Assembly (NCBI GenBank): GCA_900618425.1
Contig: UZAN01041123.1
Span: 34,914 to 48,920 of the forward strand
Origin: Echinostoma caproni
Taxonomy: Eukaryota > Platyhelminthes > Trematoda > Plagiorchiida > Echinostomatidae
Length of the DNA: 14,007 bases
Direction of reading: 5' to 3'
How positions within the stretch are numbered: the first letter of the stretch is position 1; each line of letters begins with the position of its first letter. The notes beneath the pieces are model-generated. The model was not told the DNA's origin. It saw nothing but the letters and a program-made list of their open reading frames with translations, and did not search any database. The translations under genes were made by a program, and so were the position numbers. Below are positions 1 to 8,056 of this stretch, one piece after another.

Positions 1-55
1 CAGTTCACGCTTTGTTTCCTACATACACGACGAATACACCTTCGCAATAGGAATG
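1..55 (+). mobile_element. 3' tail of a hammerhead-type SINE (partial)
   Basis: The first bases (CAGTTCACGCTT..., then ACACGACGAAT) closely match the tail that follows the hammerhead in the minus-strand copy at 13862-14007, and more loosely the tails at 3117-3165 (+) and 2845-2900 (-). The window therefore opens inside a plus-strand SINE whose tRNA-like head and ribozyme would lie just upstream. Only about 40-55 bases are present, so the right edge is approximate. The assignment rests on alignment by eye to the other copies in this window. Confidence 0.5.
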
Positions 56-59
56 AGTC

Positions 60-122
60 TTGGGGTCTGTGTACGTGTGCGATCGGGCGAGAGCCCGCGT
101 GTGTGCATGTGTATGTGGATGA
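60..122. repeat. GT-rich low-complexity tract
   Basis: An interrupted GT/GTGC-rich stretch follows the SINE tail. It reads as degenerate microsatellite sequence. The ORFs that cross it on the minus strand are His/Thr-rich translations of the repeat and are not genes. From here to about 500 nothing else is recognisable. Confidence 0.4.
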
Positions 123-657
123 GGTAAACACTGGTCTTCGTCTGAAAAATAAGTACCGGCGAGTGGGACGGAGAATTGATCGACGGCATAAACGACGTTG
201 GCACGTGTCACACAAAGAATCACACTGAAGATTTTTCAACTTCGAATTATCTCAAAATAACCTGCCTGGATTCAGAATAGGATATAGTTGAGGTATGTAC
301 CAGTTGGGAAATGAATCAATCAAATGCTTTAATATAACTCTTCCGCATACGCATATATGTGTGATGAGTAGCAAGAAATGTTAACCTGTTAACCTGTTTA
401 TCTTACAGAAAACTTCCCATTCATTGTACCGCTTATTAAAAATGGATCCATGGTCTTGCATTCAAAGGGGCGGGAGGGGAGAACAGACAAAATGGAGATA
501 GACAATCAGTTCTCTTCAGTTCTTACAACCATTAACCAAGCCATTTCGTATGCCAGTGTGTGTTTTGTCCGCCCATTTGGATAAAAATGCAGAGAACCAA
601 GATTGGAATGTTAGAAGCAAATTCAAGTGGAAGGTGGAGAATGCATACCGAGTGATG

Positions 658-1300
658 TTAGGAGAATAATGAATGGATGCATGGGCGCCACTGTTTGAGA
701 CACCCAGCCATATCACTCAGGGTCTCCAACAGTCGATGACCACGATCTCGAGGTTCCCAGCCAGGGAGCCTAACAAGGCCTCGCTGCCGTGGTGACACGC
801 GTAACATATGCCCCAACCAAGGTATCCTATGAAAGTCGATTACTCGCTCCAGTGGACGACCGCAACTGCCTAAAACCGTACGCTTGAACTCAGTATTGCC
901 TCTTCGGTTACCTCATCGGAGTCGTGCGATGCTGCGTACACAGCCGCGTTCAATCACCGACACTCTATCTTTATCCTGTTTTCCTAATGGCCAAGTTTCT
1001 GCGCCATATAACAGAACTGGCCGAACTGCTGCAGCATATACTCTACCCTTCATAGAAAGCCGGATATCGTAACGGCGCCATAAATGTCTCAAGTTGGTAA
1101 ATGCCAATCGAGCTATCTGTATGCGAGCTGACACTTTATCCGTGATGCGTCCACCAGGTTAGATATAGCTGCCCACTTCCTACATCCCCAGTCAGAGTGA
1201 TACTGGGGGCTAGACCAACCCAATCTCTGAGAACCATTTTACACTTTGAAGGTGCAAAACGCATACTGAACATGTCTACACTAGCACTCAAACTATCCAG
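658..1300 (-). pseudogene. RTE RT thumb and C-terminal domain (decayed)
   Basis: The minus strand reads MFSMRFAPSKCKM, then (in the 913-1134 segment) SARIQIARLAFTNLRHLWRR, VYAAAVRPVLLYGAETWP and CVRSIARLR, then WLGHMLRV and finally PGWEPRDRGHRLLETL before TAA at 658-660. These blocks, in this order, are the standard C-terminal part of fluke RTE polyproteins. A stop follows IARLR at about 913 and frameshifts occur near 1150-1180. About 150 bases downstream of the stop (500-657) are probably the 3' UTR; no clear simple-repeat tail was seen. Confidence 0.85.
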
Positions 1301-1330
1301 AAAAGCTTGCAACATACCTGGATCTTCATT

Positions 1331-1350
1331 GAGTAGTAGTAGTATACTTT
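1331..1350 (-). other. Site of the lost YADD catalytic box of the RTE RT
   Basis: In the minus frame, LSDLKY is followed by ACT ACT ACT ACT and then a stop, where intact elements read YADD plus a short hydrophobic run. The plus strand shows GAGTAGTAGTAGTATAC here, so the catalytic box has been replaced or shortened to a trinucleotide run. The frame resumes with NEDPGMLQAFLDSLSA downstream. This would abolish polymerase activity independently of the motif A deletion. Confidence 0.65.
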
Positions 1351-1462
1351 AGATCAGACAGTCTGCCACCTGGGAGTGAATCGATGCCACTATCCTCGCA
1401 CGAGAATACGACTGTTTCCATAATCAAATCTGAACGGAAGTTAAATAGAAAAGGAGAAAGAG

Positions 1463-2010
1463 GAGAACCCTGAAGAACACTACTTTCTGTGGGGAACTCG
1501 GGCAAAAGTGTGCCTTAATCTCGGACTGGACTTCGGCTATGAGTACACAGGGATCGTAACATTGAAATAAACTTCTCAGTCGATACAACCTCCACCAGGT
1601 CTAAAACCAGCCTGGTTCTCACACGTGCACTCTTCACGCGCAGCAGACAATTGATGGAGTATGATGCCGGCGAGAAGCTTAGAAGCAATGTTGACTCAAC
1701 TAATTCCTCTGCGGTTTTCACATGAGGATATGTCACCTTTCTTGTAAATCGGTATGATGACCGATTCACACCATTCAGCTGGAACCTGTTCCCTCTCCCC
1801 CTCTCAGGTCCATGAGTTCCGTTAACTCCGAAACCAGGGCTAAACCTTCATCCTTAAAAGCCGACGGGGACAGTCCGGCTAGGCCGGAGGCCTTATACCT
1901 TTTGAGATGGCTTATTTCCCGGAAATCCCCCATTTCAGATGGAGGACTGGCATTAACTGGCAGTATTTGCCCAGTCGCGGAGGAGAGTGATAGGTCAGAT
2001 TGTCGATAGG
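1463..2010 (-). pseudogene. RTE reverse transcriptase, fingers/palm, with motif A deleted
   Basis: In minus-strand order the segment carries MGDFREISHLKRYKASG, then EWCESVIIPIYKKGD, CENRRGIS, and GFRPGGGCID. After the last Asp codon comes a TGA and a shift, and the sequence jumps straight to EKFISMLRSLCTHSR near 1577. In intact RTE copies the block between these points holds RT motif A (the FLDLxxAFD region with a catalytic Asp), so an internal deletion of roughly 100-150 bases has removed it. Downstream, VLQGSPLSPFLFN (about 1448-1486) matches the conserved RT box usually written GVRQGxPLSP, with Arg replaced by Leu. Confidence 0.8.
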
Positions 2011-2019
2011 GGCCAGTTG

Positions 2020-2500
2020 AATAGGGTCTCTAAATGTTTAGCCGATAGACAGTGTTGCTGATAGTGAACCAGTGTGCCATTGGATTCCTTAAATACTGCA
2101 CGCTTGTTTTCATGGGGCACGTGTTCCTAATTAGACGGGAAAGATTGCAACTATCACAAGTGGCTGAATAATTCTCCATCTCTCTACAGTTCCCTACCCA
2201 CCAATTCTCGCGGTCATTCCTCAGACTCTTGATGGGCTGGTGTTTGAGGGATTTGCGCACTGTGCCATATGTGGCATCAGGAGGAAGGGTTCTGCTAACG
2301 TCCAGCAGGGCATCCGAGGTTGATGAAATCCATCATTTGTGTTTAGAGCCTGTGCTAGATTCCGACATTGTTTTCATTGATATTTGCATGGCTACGTTGA
2401 TTTGCTTTTAGTGTTTATTGAGTCCCTCGGCTGGTGGTTTAACTGACAGGCGATCGGATAGTTCCACTTCGAAGGCCAATCTACAGCAATCACTGACATC
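2020..2500 (-). pseudogene. RTE connector region between endonuclease and RT (decayed)
   Basis: One minus-strand frame runs from about 2500 to 2110 with only a few stops and reads SDCCRLAFEVELSD, then WISSTSDALLDV (about 2298-2333), then SLRNDRENWWVGNCREMEN. The pattern of a Trp-Ile-Ser block followed by a KSLKHQ/SLRNDRE block and a Leu-Ile-Arg block is characteristic of the linker that precedes RT in RTE elements. At about 2105-2115 the frame shifts and the next block, ESNGTLVHYQQ followed by LFNWPLSTI, continues it. A TGA stands where a Gln or Trp codon would be expected before WISS. Confidence 0.75.
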
Positions 2501-2844
2501 GTGGGTATCGTGGGTATCCGTTGTCGATGGCCCTTTTGCGGTTGTTTGCTAGGTGTAAGGAGAATTTGGCTCTGTAACCTCAATTAAATTTCACAACCTT
2601 GATTTATATCAATTATCTATCTTCTCTTGACTCTGCTCCCGATATTCAGTCTTCCTATGGTCTTTTTAATCCAGACGCGCAGTCTACAAACGGCAACCAA
2701 AATAGTTGCATAAAAATGCATAGTTCATGGTTGTAAAGCATGAAACTGAAACACGGTAAGAAATTTGTCCAATGTCACATAAAAGAATTTTGACAAGCTT
2801 TTGAGTTAATTGCTCGAAGTCAAATGATAGTGCGCGCATCGACG
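2501..2844. other. No recognisable feature
   Basis: Between the RTE remnant and the SINE pair there is no gene, RNA or repeat that can be supported. It may hold more decayed RTE sequence (endonuclease end), but no diagnostic motif was found. Confidence 0.4.
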
Positions 2845-3036
2845 GTATCGTCTTGAAATGGTGAATTTCGTCATGGAAAGAGAGAATGAAAGGTGAAATA
2901 CAAAGCTAAGAATCACTGGAGAACTGTTTCGACTTGGTCGGGTTTCATCAGCAATGTGAATCGATCCATCAAAACTGGAGATCGAACCTGGGACCTCACA
3001 GGCAGAACGGAAGCGTACTATCCACTCAACCATCAG
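2845..3036 (-). mobile_element. tRNA-derived SINE with hammerhead ribozyme (copy D)
   Basis: On the minus strand the order is a tRNA-like head, a hammerhead core and a 3' tail. An A box TGGTTGAGTGG lies at 3022-3032 and a B box GGTTCGATCTC at 2978-2988, 33 bases apart, as in tRNA genes and their SINE derivatives (consensus TRGYNNANNNG and GGTTCRANYCC). The hammerhead follows at 2914-2956, then a tail with GACGAAATTCACC (about 2860-2873). The layout parallels the schistosome SM-alpha family. RNA polymerase III would transcribe it and a LINE would mobilise it in trans. Ends are approximate; no target-site duplication was identified. Confidence 0.75.
2914..2956 (-). ncRNA. Hammerhead ribozyme, partly decayed (copy D)
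   Basis: The minus strand has the conserved CTGATGA (plus 2945-2951) and GAAAC boxes at normal spacing. Stem I pairs CATTG with CAGTG, including one G-U wobble. Stem II (AACC...AGTC) has lost its closing pair to a G-to-A change and is weak. Stem III ACAGTTCT has lost the self-complementarity seen in the copy at 13928-13972. The core is complete but the flanking helices are damaged, so activity is doubtful. Confidence 0.7.
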
Positions 3037-3057
3037 GTGGTTGATCAAGCCATCTTA

Positions 3058-3175
3058 GCGAGCACTAGTGATAAGACTGAACCAGGTCAAAACAGCTATA
3101 CAGTGCTTTCTAGGTTTTCAGTTCCCGCTTCATTTGCTATTTATAGGACGAAATTCACCGTTTGATCAAAGGATT
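3058..3175 (+). mobile_element. 5'-truncated hammerhead SINE (copy B), inverted relative to copy D
   Basis: The plus strand shows a degenerate hammerhead (3062-3106) followed by a tail with GGTTTTCAGTTCCCGCTT and GACGAAATTCACC, matching the tails of copies C and D. No tRNA-like head precedes it on this strand; the 5' side is occupied by the head of copy D on the opposite strand. The two copies therefore form an imperfect inverted repeat with D's head as the spacer. Confidence 0.65.
3062..3106 (+). ncRNA. Degenerate hammerhead ribozyme (copy B)
   Basis: The 45-base layout is identical to copy C: a stem I arm GCACTA, core GTGATAA in place of CTGATGA, GACTGAACCAGGTC, AAAAC in place of GAAAC, CAGCTATA, and the other stem I arm CAGTGC. 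Several invariant core bases are changed (C3 to G, G to A in CTGATGA, and G to A in GAAA), so it should be catalytically dead although stem I is still mostly paired. Confidence 0.65.
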
Positions 3176-3282
3176 TCCAACACTGGTATCAGGCTATGAG
3201 GCCCCTTATCACTACAAAGTTAAAGGTATATCAAAGGATAATGAATAAGTTAAAGAATAGTATGTATTAAAAAGCATTCCTC

Positions 3283-3299
3283 CCTACGTTCCACGTAGG
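3283..3299. repeat. Perfect 7-bp hairpin CCTACGT/ACGTAGG
   Basis: Two perfectly complementary 7-base arms are separated by TCC. There is no T-run or gene that would give it a role. The surrounding stretch 3176-3430 holds nothing else recognisable. Confidence 0.4.
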
Positions 3300-3516
3300 T
3301 TCCATTCATTCCTCTTTAAATGAATCTATCCACCAGCGATTTAAACACACACACAATTGTCAGAAGGTTTGTACGATATTAGAACTCGTCTCATTGATCC
3401 ATGCTTGTGAATGTGACGTTGATATCATTTAACTACAAACACACACCATGGCATTCGCTCCGCCACACTGCATTCACTTCACTGTCGCTGTCTTATATCT
3501 GACCCTAACACCTTTC

Positions 3517-3574
3517 CACACACACACACACACACACACACATGCACACACACACATGCACACACACACACACA
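3517..3574. repeat. (CA)n microsatellite
   Basis: A CA dinucleotide run with two TG-containing interruptions (CATGCA). Plus-strand ORFs spanning it translate to His-Thr repeats and are artefacts. Confidence 0.95.
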
Positions 3575-4384
3575 ATCGCGCAATTCCTTCATGGTGGTCT
3601 CCATCGCGTAACTTTCACACCCGTCACATTCTCCCCAAGTCATTTACCACCGCTTACATTCCCAGGTATAGGGCTCTCGATCTGGCTCACTCTTTCACCT
3701 GCAACCGTACTGTGCTCGCAACCTCCACTTGTTGGACTACGGATTTCACAAATTCTAGTACCGATTGAACTGTATAGTACCACAATTTGATAAGACGTCT
3801 GTTGGTAGATGATCTTTTACTGCATGTGACGTTTATATCCGCTCGTAGAGTGTGCTCCGAAACGAGGACTGACTCATGTGGGGACTGTACGAACCAAATG
3901 CACCGTTCTTCCGGTAGAGCTGAAAGAAGAGAATGCGGTACCGCATAGAAAAGTTCCACTGAAATTGCTCATCTAAGCAGCTACTTGTTCGTAATCATAA
4001 AAGCCCGTCGGGGAAACAATCGAGGCAGCAAAAACCATCGTCGTTTCTCTCTACTACAGAAATACGAATTCGAGTTGACCTAGTGAACACCGTGTTGCAA
4101 ACTTATAGCATTCTCTGTGTATATTGTATTGTATCCCGTAGAAGCAAATAAATACGCACGCGGTGAATTAAGTAGTTATTCTATTTCTAGTATGTACATG
4201 TCAATAAAGCCAGGCCGTAGGCCGGTGAGCAAGCAGTGCGCCAACAAGCAATCAGGCGGGCAGACCAAACTGGCGCAAAGGTAAGCAAAATTCGAATGTC
4301 GTCAAGCTGGGCATTCAACGAACCAATCAATCGATGCGGACGTATCAATACTGCTCTCTGAATCGCTGAGGCCGATCGACCTTG
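3575..4384. other. Unassigned intergenic or intronic stretch
   Basis: No coding exon or known element was recognised. Two AATAAA hexamers (4147-4152 and 4203-4208) could be polyadenylation signals but nothing upstream is convincingly coding. A near-identical 16-base direct repeat occurs at 3411-3426 and 3824-3839 (15 of 16 bases). A donor-like AAAG/GTAAGC occurs at about 4266-4275 (+) without a supporting exon. Confidence 0.3.
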
Positions 4385-4419
4385 TAGAGTAGAGTAGAGT
4401 AGAGTAGAGTAGAATAGAG
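4385..4419. repeat. (TAGAG)n pentanucleotide microsatellite
   Basis: Five or more tandem TAGAG units are followed by one diverged unit (TAGAA). The minus-strand ORF across it shows Leu-Tyr-Ser-Thr repeats, which come from the microsatellite. Confidence 0.9.
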
Positions 4420-4648
4420 CATGTCCGCTCTAGGTGCGTATGTGCATGTGGTGGCTGGCTGCAACGGTCAATCATGTGATGTGCGGAAAACAGTTCACTC
4501 GACTGCAGGTCACAACATTGTGCACGTAGACGGTACACCGTGGCGGTTGAGAGAACATGCTGGATACTATAGCTCTAATGCTATGGATTTGTTACACAAA
4601 GTCTTATTATTATGCTGGCCCCGGGTTGCAAGAACTGTTTGACATAGT

Positions 4649-4674
4649 AAAAAGTCAGACGTGAGAGACTTTTT
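4649..4674. repeat. 8-bp hairpin AAAAAGTC/GACTTTTT
   Basis: Perfect complementary arms at 4649-4656 and 4667-4674 enclose a 10-base loop. On the plus strand the 3' arm ends in TTTTT, which would also stop RNA polymerase III, but no upstream Pol III promoter boxes were found, so a terminator role is not supported. Confidence 0.35.
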
Positions 4675-5064
4675 CTTGTAACAGTATCTTCTGTGTTACT
4701 TAGTTAGTAAGCAAAGAAAATGCATGTTTTACAATGCAACCTCCATGGAATGTAGAGGTTAATAGTATATTTAATGAATATGCACTATTGTTTTAGTAAT
4801 CCCTTGTCTTTTAGGGTTGCCTTGTAGTGGTCAGCTCGTTGTGAATAGGGCAATAGTGCGGAATGAATTCAATCACTCCAACCGGCAACAGGTGCGCGGA
4901 ACTTGTCCAGAATGATGCATACGTGCATAGTGAGTATTTTTTTCGAGCAACTATCTTATTTCGTCACCACTAGGAAGAACCACATTTCAGCAGGATAACA
5001 CGAATTCAGTTATCTCGGTTGCTCTCAGTCAGTTGCAAAGGTACAATGACAATCAAGGCTAAAT
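4675..5064. other. No recognisable feature
   Basis: No coding, RNA or mobile-element signature could be supported here. Confidence 0.35.
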
Positions 5065-5102
5065 AACAACGATAACAACAACAACAATAACAACAACAAC
5101 AA
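5065..5102. repeat. (AAC)n microsatellite
   Basis: AAC trinucleotides with GAT and AAT interruptions on the plus strand. Confidence 0.9.
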
Positions 5103-6054
5103 AGAGATGACAGGTTGTCGGATAAAGGAGCGCACATCAATTGGACCAATCATAGGACAGGGGCAAAGTCACAGTTAACCACGGTGAGTGAACACATGAC
5201 GGGATCCAGTCCTATCAGGGCAGGGCAAGATTGGCCACAAAGTCTTATTGTTTACACAAATTGGATTTAAGCCGCCGAATAGCGGAGGCTTCAGCAAACT
5301 GAAGTAGACGATTTTGTTGTTGTTTACTTATGATCCTAAAAGACTTGCTCGGCCCCATACACAAGTTACATTCTAAAACGTGGAGAGCAATAGGGCTGTT
5401 AGGAATTTTATTTCCCTTCAGCGCTAGATTCTTCGAAATGTTTTCAGAAATCCTTAAGGACAGTCTTCTCTCAGTTCGTTCAGCGTACTTTCTCGATTAG
5501 GTAAATACAAGGGAAGGTAACTTGAGGATCAGACTTGTCCAAATTTGATTCCATGAGAAGACGTTTGGTTTTTGTGCAGAATGATTAGTGGGGATGCATG
5601 AAATGTGTTGTGGATTACTTGTTTTATGCGTCTTCCTCGCCGTGATGAAATTTGTTTAGGAAACTGGATGTATGAAACTATCTTATATGGCTGCTGGTCG
5701 TGTAGATTCACACTGTTAGTTTAGAGCTCGTGGAGTGAACCTTGCCGTCAGGCTACTGTCTATCTATCTAATGTTTGCCAAAATATAAGTGCCCTATAGG
5801 GTTTGATCACTGGAGAATGTGGGTGGGAATAGTTTTAATGAACAAAATTAGATGGTGTGGAAAAGATACGATCGATTGTTTTAGCGTAAAGCTCATTTGT
5901 TTTTCATCGGACAACCTGGGTTATAGCAAAAAAAATAGCGTAAAGTGAAATAGGCAACGATGAAATAATGGATGATTTTAACAGATACCGAAACGTATTA
6001 GTGCAGATAACGATACAGCACCAGTGTACGTATCCATGTGTGTGTGTGTTATAC
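5103..6054. other. Unassigned stretch
   Basis: No gene was recognised. The 14-mer CACAAAGTCTTATT at 5236-5249 also occurs at 4595-4608 in the same orientation. The minus-strand ORF at 5529-5711 shows no family resemblance. A short TCTA run lies near 5758-5770. Confidence 0.3.
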
Positions 6055-6060
6055 ACTTAC

Positions 6061-6167
6061 CTCCGCCGCAAAGATCCGTTTCACGGATTCCGGAATTTTC
6101 TCCCCCATGCCGGTTGCGATCAGGTTGGCAGAGAGCAAGACGTACAGAAACGGTAGTAACATATCAC
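6061..6167 (-). CDS. Candidate internal exon of a membrane-type protein
   Basis: On the minus strand a 107-base open segment is followed by an ideal splice donor, GAG/GTAAGT (donor bases at 6055-6060). A possible acceptor AG sits at 6168-6169 behind a moderately pyrimidine-rich run. With two bases completing a split codon it gives 35 codons: DMLLPFLYVLLSANLI, then ATGMGEKIP, then ESVKRIFAAE. The first 20 residues are strongly hydrophobic (a possible membrane helix), followed by a charged amphipathic part. Codon choice (CTG, GTC, CTC, AAC, ATC, ACC, GTG) looks coding. The family was not recognised and no neighbouring exon was found, so this could be a real host exon or chance. The plus-strand ORFs here are shadows. 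Confidence 0.4.
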
Positions 6168-6253
6168 CTTCAGTAACAGGGATGAATGGATGGTGTTTCG
6201 TTTGTTTGGATTCACTACGTCCTGAGCATCACTTTAATTTACGTCTCTTCTAA

Positions 6254-6804
6254 GTATTCCGCTCTGCTAAAGACGAAACGGGAGTAAGAGATAGCATTGA
6301 TCGCATAGTGTATGTCTTTCAACACCTTGGCGCTGGAGAAACGATTGATTCATTGATTGAATAATTGCCGGTATTTTACTGGTGGAATAGAGAACACTAT
6401 TGGTGTGAGTGTTAGATTGGTTGAACGACAAAGAGGTTTAGAGCTGTCTGCTGCCGTTTGACCGATGCATAAGACACATACAAGGGTGCAGGTTTTTATT
6501 GCGTGCGAAACTGTGTGCGGAGTTCCGTTAGAGTTGAAAAAAAGATGGTCGGCATGGAAGAACTGGGATTGTGATCGCATTTGTGGTCTCATAGACATAT
6601 TGTGAAGAGCGTTTCATAATTGATTTCTGCCACCGCACGAGCACGTTCATTCAGACAGGTCCTACCTAACTCCAAACTGAAACAGTGCAGTACTCCAGGT
6701 TATGAATAAAATCAATTAGAATTGCATTTCAATGAAATGATTTCTGCACAACAGAACAATCGAGAGTGGGTTCATAAGGTCTTATTCATAATCCTCCTGC
6801 TCTT
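6254..6804. other. No recognisable feature
   Basis: The minus-strand ORF at 6350-6598 has no motif or compositional bias suggesting a real protein. An AATAAA occurs at 6705-6710. Nothing else is supported. Confidence 0.3.
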
Positions 6805-6811
6805 CTCCTCA

Positions 6812-6856
6812 TCACGATCATGATCATCATGATCACGACCATGATCATAATCATTT
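6812..6856. repeat. ATGATC-rich, palindrome-rich repeat tract
   Basis: Repeated GATCATGATCATCATGATCA-like sequence, an (ATC)n-derived low-complexity tract with several overlapping short palindromes. Confidence 0.7.
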
Positions 6857-7726
6857 TGGTCAAAGGTCACAAATGAGGGAACCTTTCTGACACCGCTCTT
6901 TTCATTGGTTAATCTGAAATTGCCTGGGACTACCTAACCCGTCGTTCTGTTTACACTTGGTAAAGTGGCCTGGAACAGGCATTGTTGGGCCCGATAATCG
7001 AGTACCATTATTCGGATCCCTGCGCCCTCTTTTGTTAGTAAATTCCCTATTCAGGCTGTATGTGTGTCTGTGTTTGTCTGTCTGATTTGATGGGGTCTGG
7101 GGATTACATACACAGCAGCAACAACATCTGTTTGTACAACTGACCGCTGAGAAATTTTATCTGCATACCGCTCCGAAAATTGTCTGTTCTGATATTCGTT
7201 TCTGCTTCTGATAATAGTGTAACTGCACTGAAACTGCAGACCATTAGAGAGTGAACAACCAGTATTGGCTTTAGGGGATGACGAGCGAACAGCTATGTTT
7301 CGTTATCAACGGAGATCCGTTCCATGTTTGTGCCGTTCCGGCGAGTTGAACTGAAAACCATTGTATTCGGGTATGAAAACCGTTTTCTCTTGAGCTGCTC
7401 AATCGACGACTGACACTTTAAGTAAATAGATTGAGTGAAATAGATTTAATCGGTTGCGTTTGTATTTTTACAGGCACGAACAAAACACAAATGTATGAAA
7501 ACAGTGCCCCTCACTTCGTACAATCGAAGCAGATCAATCTCTTTGTGCAGTAAAGAGAGAAAAATGTGGAATCACTTTTGGTGACAATAATTTTCAAATG
7601 ATTGCCTCATTGCTTGTCAGACGTCATTTCGAATGAAACTTACGCCCATGCGAGTTATTTTCATGGATCTTATCTTTCACTAATGGGCACTGTTGTCCTG
7701 AATCGAAATTGTGATGAAGTATGAAA
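6857..7726. other. Unassigned stretch before an (AAT)n tract
   Basis: No gene recognised. The last 40 bases (about 7690-7726), ending GATGAAGTATGAA, resemble the end of the plus-strand repeat at 12940 (CAAGTATGAAATA before the tail), so the stretch may hold the 3' end of a diverged LINE or SINE, but its body was not identified. Confidence 0.3.
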
Positions 7727-7758
7727 TAATAATAATAATAGCAATATAATAATAATAG
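7727..7758 (+). repeat. (AAT)n tract, probable retroelement 3' tail
   Basis: AAT/TAA trinucleotides with a GCAATAT interruption follow AAGTATGAA, the same junction seen before the (TAA)n tract near 12917-12938. The microsatellite itself is certain; its reading as the tail of a plus-strand retroelement is inference. Confidence 0.6.
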
Positions 7759-7890
7759 ATTCCGAGCAAGGTCAACGAGGGATATATCCATATTTAAGTT
7801 CACACTAAAATATTTGCAATTTAAACTTTCCATGGAATTGTTAAAATGTCGTCAGGACTTCGCCAGCTGCATATCCTGAGGCATATCCTG

Positions 7891-8056
7891 GACGGCGCTG
7901 GTCTAGTGGTTAGATCACCAACTTGTGGCCTGGGTGTCTAGGGTTTCAGACGCTCAAGCGCCGCCCGTCTTACCTATTTCTGTATCTTCCCAGGCAACCT
8001 TTGTATGATCGCGACTCCCTTCCCGAATGTTGACTGTACATTTATTTTTCAATAAA
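7891..8056 (+). mobile_element. tRNA-derived SINE without hammerhead
   Basis: The A box TGGTCTAGTGG at 7899-7909 fits TRGYNNANNNG exactly. A weak B box GTTTCAGACGC lies 33 bases further on at 7943-7953, matching 8 of 11 consensus positions. The head looks like a tRNA with a GGTCTAGTGG D-arm. No CTGATGA/GAAA core follows. The element probably ends in the A/T-rich CAATAAATGAAAAGG at about 8050-8065, which includes an AATAAA. The tandem-like GCATATCCTGAG/GCATATCCTGGA just upstream (about 7868-7892) may reflect the insertion site. Confidence 0.55.

Larger units (their letters stand above)
500..2500 (-). mobile_element. RTE-type non-LTR retrotransposon remnant
   Basis: Translated in pieces on the minus strand, this region follows the order of an RTE-clade polyprotein after its endonuclease: a connector with FEVELSDR (2450-2473) and SLRNDRENWW (about 2196-2231), an RT core with IPIYKKGD (1732-1755) and GFRPG (1594-1608), then LYGAETWP (about 988-1011) and a C-terminal segment with GWEPRDRGHRLLETL (about 725-770), ending at a TAA at 658-660. 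The endonuclease is missing or too decayed to see beyond about 2500. The reading frame changes several times and contains stops. It resembles schistosome SR2/SjR2-type RTE elements as known for flukes; that assignment is from memory of the family. The copy is dead. Confidence 0.85.

Noticed and set aside
884..1072. Plus-strand ORF of 62 codons
   Set aside because: It lies opposite the LYGAETWP segment of the RTE remnant, which has clear family similarity on the minus strand. The plus frame has none.
1812..2009. Plus-strand ORF of 65 codons
   Set aside because: It is antisense to the RTE connector/RT segment with HLKRYKASG and shows no protein signature of its own.
2978..3022. Genuine tRNA gene at the A/B boxes of copy D
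   Set aside because: No acceptor stem or anticodon arm could be folded from the surrounding sequence. The hammerhead and tail directly downstream indicate a SINE.
2893..3165. Plus-strand ORF of 90 codons
   Set aside because: It runs through two hammerhead SINE copies of opposite orientation. Its residues are translations of ribozyme and tRNA-like sequence.
3448..3768. Plus-strand ORF of 106 codons with His-Thr repeats
   Set aside because: The repeats come from the (CA)n microsatellite; the flanks show no protein family.
3820..4210. Possible LTR with AATAAA signals
   Set aside because: No matching second LTR, primer-binding site, or gag/pol sequence was found in the window.
5065..5102. Tandem repeats as a possible CRISPR array
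   Set aside because: The AAC, CA and TAGAG tracts are simple microsatellites without spacers, and the DNA is eukaryotic in character.
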